From the NCBI GenBank assembly GCA_047631095.1, contig JBLHZD010000039.1:1-18287 (forward strand): a stretch of 18,287 nucleotides of DNA, given 5' to 3'. Below are positions 15,276 to 18,287 of the stretch, piece after piece (positions within the stretch are counted from its first letter, which is position 1; each line of letters opens with the position of its first letter). Origin of the DNA: JABJJH01 sp047631095 (GTDB taxonomy: Bacteria > Pseudomonadota > Alphaproteobacteria > UBA8366 > GCA-2717185). Both the position numbers and the translations under genes were made by a program. The notes under the pieces are model-generated. The model worked only from the letters and a program-made list of their open reading frames with translations, was not told the DNA's origin and ran no database searches.

Positions 15276-16370
15276 ATGGGTGTGTCGCTCGAAGAAACAA
15301 CAGAGCCAGTGCTGAATATTAGCGGTGTTTTTCATAAATATGGCGCTGTTACGGCGTTGGATGGATTTGAACTCTGCGTATACCCTGGCGAAGTTGTTAG
15401 TCTTCTTGGTCCATCAGGCTGTGGAAAAACGACGGCGTTACGGATTGCCGCTGGCCTGGAAATACTGCAAAAAGGCGAAGTGTCTCTAAACAGCCGTCTC
15501 GTCGCAAATGCGAGCCGCAGCGCGCCGCCTGAACACCGAAATGTCGGGTTTCTATTTCAAGACTACGCGTTGTTCCCCCATTTGAATGTGGCGAAAAACA
15601 TTGCTTTTGGGTTACAGCACAGTGATTCAGCAACCGTAGAGGTCCGGGTCGCGGCTGTTCTCGCATCCGTTGAAATGTCTGATTTTGCGAAGCGCTTCCC
15701 CCACGAATTATCAGGGGGGCAGCAACAGCGCATCGCCCTGGCGCGCGCGCTTGCGCCGAATCCGGGGCTGGTGTTGCTGGATGAGCCGTTTTCGGGGCTC
15801 GATGCGCGTATGCGCGATAAAATTCGCGATGAAACGCTGCATATCCTAAAAGGAACCGGCGCCGCGACATTGATGGTTACCCATGACGCCGAAGAGGCAA
15901 TGTTCATGTCCGATAAAATCGTCGTCATGTCCGCGGGGAAGGTCGTGCAAATCGGGAGCCCCGATGCACTGTACTGCGAACCTGACACTGCCTTTGTCGC
16001 CGAAATTTTCGGTGAGGTTAATCGGTTGAATGGCGTCGTTACAAACGCTTCGGTCATGACGCCCGTGGGAGAAATTCCAACGACAGAAGGCGAGGAAGGC
16101 GCGCGCGTACAGGTATTAATCCGGCCCGAAGCGCTTCGACTTTGGGCGTCTGGTGATAAATCGGATGCGCAATTTTCAGCAACCGTTCTGGCCGCGCGGA
16201 TGTTAGGCCGAACAAGTTTAATTCATTTATGCATTTGCAAACAGACAGGGGAGGAAGTTCACTTGCATTCAAGAATGCCAGGACGTTTCCTGCCGCCGGA
16301 GAATACAGTGCTTTCCATCGAACTTGATCGCAGTCAGGCCTTTGTATTTTCAGAAGAACGCCGTATGTAA
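15276..16370 (+). CDS. ABC transporter ATP-binding protein, PotA/FbpC/CysA-like
   Basis: ATPase subunit of an import ABC transporter, 364 residues. Walker A is GPSGCGKT (45-52), the Q-loop glutamine Q95 is in FQDYALFPHLNV, the signature is LSGGQQQRIALARAL (145-159), Walker B is LVLLDEPFSGLD (165-176) and the switch histidine H203 is in THDAEEAM. After about residue 235 comes a TOBE-like regulatory domain (VQVLIRPEALRLW). The overall form matches ferric-iron, spermidine/putrescine or sulfate importers; the ALFPHL and EEAM wording is nearest to FbpC or PotA. ATG 15276 has AGGA 11 nt upstream, and TTG 15270 is an alternative two codons earlier. No permease or binding protein is nearby, so the ligand cannot be named. 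Confidence 0.9.
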   Translation: MGVSLEETTEPVLNISGVFHKYGAVTALDGFELCVYPGEVVSLLGPSGCGKTTALRIAAGLEILQKGEVSLNSRLVANASRSAPPEHRNVGFLFQDYALFPHLNVAKNIAFGLQHSDSATVEVRVAAVLASVEMSDFAKRFPHELSGGQQQRIALARALAPNPGLVLLDEPFSGLDARMRDKIRDETLHILKGTGAATLMVTHDAEEAMFMSDKIVVMSAGKVVQIGSPDALYCEPDTAFVAEIFGEVNRLNGVVTNASVMTPVGEIPTTEGEEGARVQVLIRPEALRLWASGDKSDAQFSATVLAARMLGRTSLIHLCICKQTGEEVHLHSRMPGRFLPPENTVLSIELDRSQAFVFSEERRM

Positions 16371-16389
16371 ACGGTAAAAGAACCCGTTT
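16369..16389 (+). repeat. Inverted repeat overlapping the stop of the ABC ATPase gene
   Basis: AAACGG (16369-16374) and CCGTTT (16384-16389) can form a six-base stem with a nine-base loop at the end of the ATPase gene. There is no T-run behind it beyond the stem's own TTT, so it is a doubtful terminator. The remaining sequence to tatA (16390-16487) shows only a poor promoter candidate, TTGCGG with GATTAT 17 bases later. Confidence 0.3.
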
Positions 16390-16487
16390 GTCCCGGCATT
16401 GCGGATTTTTGCAGTATCTGCGATTATCGCGGCAATTCGGCGCTGTCTTGATTTAACAAGGCGGAAAAGAACGAAAGGTTATTGGAC

Positions 16488-16736
16488 ATGGGCGCATTTA
16501 GTATCTGGCACTGGGTTATTGTACTGGTCGTCGTCTTGGTGTTGTTCGGCGGCAAAGGCAAAATCTCGAACTTGATGGGCGATTTTGGCAAAGGCCTTAA
16601 ATCCTTCAAGAAAAATATCAAGGATGAAGGGGCGAGCGCTGAACCAGCCGCCACTCAATCCATCGCTTCCGATGACGCGGACGCCTTGAAAAGCGAACCA
16701 GCGGCGGCTGGAAAAGATCAGGCCGCGAATAATTAA
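16488..16736 (+). CDS. tatA: Sec-independent protein translocase subunit TatA
   Basis: Pore-forming subunit of the twin-arginine translocase, 82 residues. A short N-terminal transmembrane helix (about 7-20, WHWVIVLVVVLVLF) is followed by the FGG hinge (20-22), then the amphipathic helix GKISNLMGDFGKGLKSFKK (24-42) and a soluble acidic tail. A TTG two codons upstream is in frame, but ATG 16488 has GAAAGG 9 nt upstream (16473-16478). tatB follows 40 bp after the stop, then tatC, giving the usual tatABC order. Function is inner-membrane export of folded, often cofactor-containing proteins. Confidence 0.96.
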   Translation: MGAFSIWHWVIVLVVVLVLFGGKGKISNLMGDFGKGLKSFKKNIKDEGASAEPAATQSIASDDADALKSEPAAAGKDQAANN

Positions 16737-16776
16737 TATGCGTATTTGCGCAATAAATTTTCTGAAGTAGCGCATC

Positions 16777-17274
16777 ATGCTCGATGTCGGATGGCAAGAG
16801 CTCTTTATTATTGGAGTTATCACGATCGTTGTCGTGGGGCCGGAGGAAATCCCTAAAGTCCTTCGGACAGTGACGTCTTGGGTGCGTCGAATTCGCGAAA
16901 TGGCGCGTGAATTTCAAAGTGGCATCGACGACATCGCGCGTGAATCCGAACTTGCTGACATTAAACGTGATCTCGAAGCGTCCGTAGATGTCGATATGGA
17001 CGAAACACTGGAAAACATCATGGATCCGGGGGGCGAAATTTCCAGCGATTTGTATGATTTGCAAAAAGCCAGCGAGGATTTAACGCTTCAGCAGGAAGAA
17101 ATCGCCGCACGCCAGGTTGAAATAGACTCACAACGGGAAGCGTTGGAGCGTGAAGAATCGGCGGAGTTTACCCCGCCTGATGAACACGATGAAGAAAACT
17201 CCAAGCCGGATATGAACGCCGATTCATCGGGCGCCGCCCTTGAAGGCGATAAACCTGCAACGACGCGTTCTTAG
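16777..17274 (+). CDS. tatB: Sec-independent protein translocase subunit TatB
   Basis: TatB, 165 residues, forms the signal-peptide receptor with TatC. MLDVGWQELFIIGVITIVVVGPEEIPKVLR shows the TatB pattern: a glutamate (E8) in the membrane helix and the GPxxxP hinge. An amphipathic helix follows (VTSWVRRIREMAREFQ). The remainder is long, acidic and predicted helical, with a coiled-coil-like stretch (about 95-128, LQQEEIAARQVEIDSQREALE) and a disordered end rich in D, E and S. The tail is longer than strictly needed, which is common in Alphaproteobacteria. The start has only weak GAAG 9 nt upstream. The stop is 6 bp before tatC. Confidence 0.94.
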   Translation: MLDVGWQELFIIGVITIVVVGPEEIPKVLRTVTSWVRRIREMAREFQSGIDDIARESELADIKRDLEASVDVDMDETLENIMDPGGEISSDLYDLQKASEDLTLQQEEIAARQVEIDSQREALEREESAEFTPPDEHDEENSKPDMNADSSGAALEGDKPATTRS

Positions 17275-17280
17275 GATTCC

Positions 17281-18108
17281 ATGTCAGATTCCGTCACCAA
17301 TTCAAAAATGCCAATGCTCGATCATCTGGTTGAACTACGCCGGCGTTTGACCTGGTCCGTTGTTGCGTTTTTCGTTCTGTTTTTCGTATCCTTTTATTTC
17401 GCGGGCGCCGTATTTGATTTCCTGGTCCAGCCGTTGCGAGACCTTTGGGTGGGCGAACCTTCTCGCCGTTTGATCTTCACGGCCTTACACGAAAAGTTCT
17501 TCACAGAAATAAAAATCGCCTTTTTCGTCGCGGCCTTCCTATCCTTTCCGATTGTTTCCAATCAGATATGGGCGTTTGTCGCGCCAGGCCTGTACCGGAA
17601 TGAAAAGAAAGCGTTTTTACCGTTTTTAATCGCCACACCGGTCCTGTTTTTTATCGGCGGCGCCTTTGTTTATTACGTTGTTTTGCCGGTCGCATGGGAG
17701 TTTTTCGCGGGGTACGAACAGGCTGCAGAAGACGGTAAACTGGCGATACAACTCGAACCAAAAGTCGATCAGTATTTGTCCTTGGTGATGCAGCTGATAT
17801 TCGCCTTTGGGCTCAGTTTTGAATTGCCGGTCGTCCTGACCTTGCTCGCCAAGGTCGGTATCGTGGATGCGCAAGGTCTCCGTAAACAACGACGCTACGC
17901 TATTGTCGTGGCGTTTGTCGCAGCGGCTGTCTTAACGCCACCTGATCCGATCAGCCAATTGGGATTGGCGATCCCGATTATCATTCTGTACGAAATTTCG
18001 ATTATTTGCGCTGTCATTGTCGGGCGATCTAAACAGAAGGCCGAAGGCGCTGATGATGGTGAGGATGACGATGAGACGGATGGTACGGATGAAACGTCGC
18101 CCGCCTGA
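17281..18108 (+). CDS. tatC: Sec-independent protein translocase subunit TatC
   Basis: Core multi-pass subunit of the twin-arginine translocase, 275 residues with six hydrophobic segments. Conserved marks are LDHLVELRRRL (13-23) before helix 1, EKFFTEIKIAFFVA, the FVAPGLYRNEKK loop with the glutamate that contacts twin-arginine signal peptides, LPVAWEFF, FGLSFELPVVLTLLA and AVLTPPDPISQLGLAIPIIILYE. The C-terminal tail after the last helix is highly acidic (DDGEDDDETDGTDE). AGGA overlaps the tatB stop just before the ATG. serS follows 58 bp downstream. Confidence 0.97.
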   Translation: MSDSVTNSKMPMLDHLVELRRRLTWSVVAFFVLFFVSFYFAGAVFDFLVQPLRDLWVGEPSRRLIFTALHEKFFTEIKIAFFVAAFLSFPIVSNQIWAFVAPGLYRNEKKAFLPFLIATPVLFFIGGAFVYYVVLPVAWEFFAGYEQAAEDGKLAIQLEPKVDQYLSLVMQLIFAFGLSFELPVVLTLLAKVGIVDAQGLRKQRRYAIVVAFVAAAVLTPPDPISQLGLAIPIIILYEISIICAVIVGRSKQKAEGADDGEDDDETDGTDETSPA

Positions 18109-18166
18109 TCATGGACGTCTCACTTTGAGCGCCGTATAAACGCCGAAATAAATCCAGAGGCGTTCC

Positions 18167-18287
18167 ATGCACGACTTAAGACAAATTCGCGAAGCGGCGG
18201 TAGAATTCGACAATGGCTTGAAGCGCCGGGGCGTTGAACCGGTCTCAGCGGGCATCCTGGCGTTGGACAAAGACCGCCGCGGCGCGC
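18167..18287 (+). CDS. serS: Seryl-tRNA synthetase, N-terminal part (runs off window)
   Basis: The first 40 codons match the start of bacterial SerRS: MHDLRQIREAAVEFDNGLKRRG then ILALDKDRRGA. These correspond to the beginning of the long N-terminal coiled-coil arm that grips the tRNA-Ser variable arm. AGAGG lies 6 nt before the ATG. The catalytic domain is outside the window. The place after tatC is usual in Alphaproteobacteria. In the 58-bp gap, TATAAA near 18136 could be a -10 element but has no good -35 partner. Confidence 0.9.
   Translation, partial: MHDLRQIREAAVEFDNGLKRRGVEPVSAGILALDKDRRGA

Noticed and set aside
15397..16057. Two minus-strand frames of 157 and 164 codons inside the ABC ATPase gene
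   Set aside because: They are opposite intact Walker and signature motifs and show no family pattern.
15276..16370. The ABC ATPase as part of the Tat system
   Set aside because: Tat transport uses the proton-motive force, and the protein has all the marks of a small-molecule importer ATPase.
1..18287. Prophage, insertion sequence, tRNA or known defence genes
   Set aside because: No transposase, integrase, phage structural gene, tRNA-like fold or defence domain was recognised on either strand.

Overview
The window is a stretch of bacterial chromosome of moderate G+C content. It looks alphaproteobacterial, with a general resemblance to Rhodospirillales-like or marine lineages. The reason is gene order: dgt-argS-SPOR protein-nagZ-scpA-scpB-tatA-tatB-tatC-serS, with erpA and xthA diverging from dgt, is an arrangement I associate with Alphaproteobacteria. 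This is recall; no search was run. The genus cannot be named from the sequence. I see no rRNA, tRNA, insertion sequence, phage gene, CRISPR array or attachment site.

Left part (1-6856): the 3' end of valS is followed by five genes that look like an accessory insert beside the core block. These are a zinc-less MDR-type oxidoreductase (+), thiamine-diphosphate-dependent 2-oxoacid dehydrogenase E1 beta and E1 alpha subunits (both -, E1 alpha upstream), a divergent COG3618-type amidohydrolase-fold protein (+), and a TPR plus GT41 (SPINDLY/OGT-like) glycosyltransferase (+). No E2 or E3 subunit lies beside the E1 pair, and the amidohydrolase-like protein lacks part of the usual metal site. This is the most promising place for undescribed metabolism, but the pathway is inference.

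Middle (6811-8139): erpA (A-type Fe-S carrier) and xthA (exonuclease III family) form a minus-strand operon. The end of xthA overlaps the end of the glycosyltransferase gene. erpA has a good sigma-70-like promoter in the divergent region shared with dgt.

Right part (8140-18287): a long plus-strand run with very tight or overlapping junctions, dgt, argS, SPOR-domain membrane protein, nagZ, site-2 (M50) protease, scpA, scpB. It joins dNTP control, arginyl-tRNA charging, septal peptidoglycan binding, peptidoglycan recycling, membrane proteolysis and chromosome condensation. A PotA/FbpC-like ABC ATPase with no partner genes in view follows, then tatA-tatB-tatC for export of folded proteins, and the first 40 codons of serS.

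No stretch longer than 300 bases lacks a gene. Most of the window is ordinary core genome. I found nothing that clearly amounts to a new defence or mobile system, and the findings are scored with that in mind.
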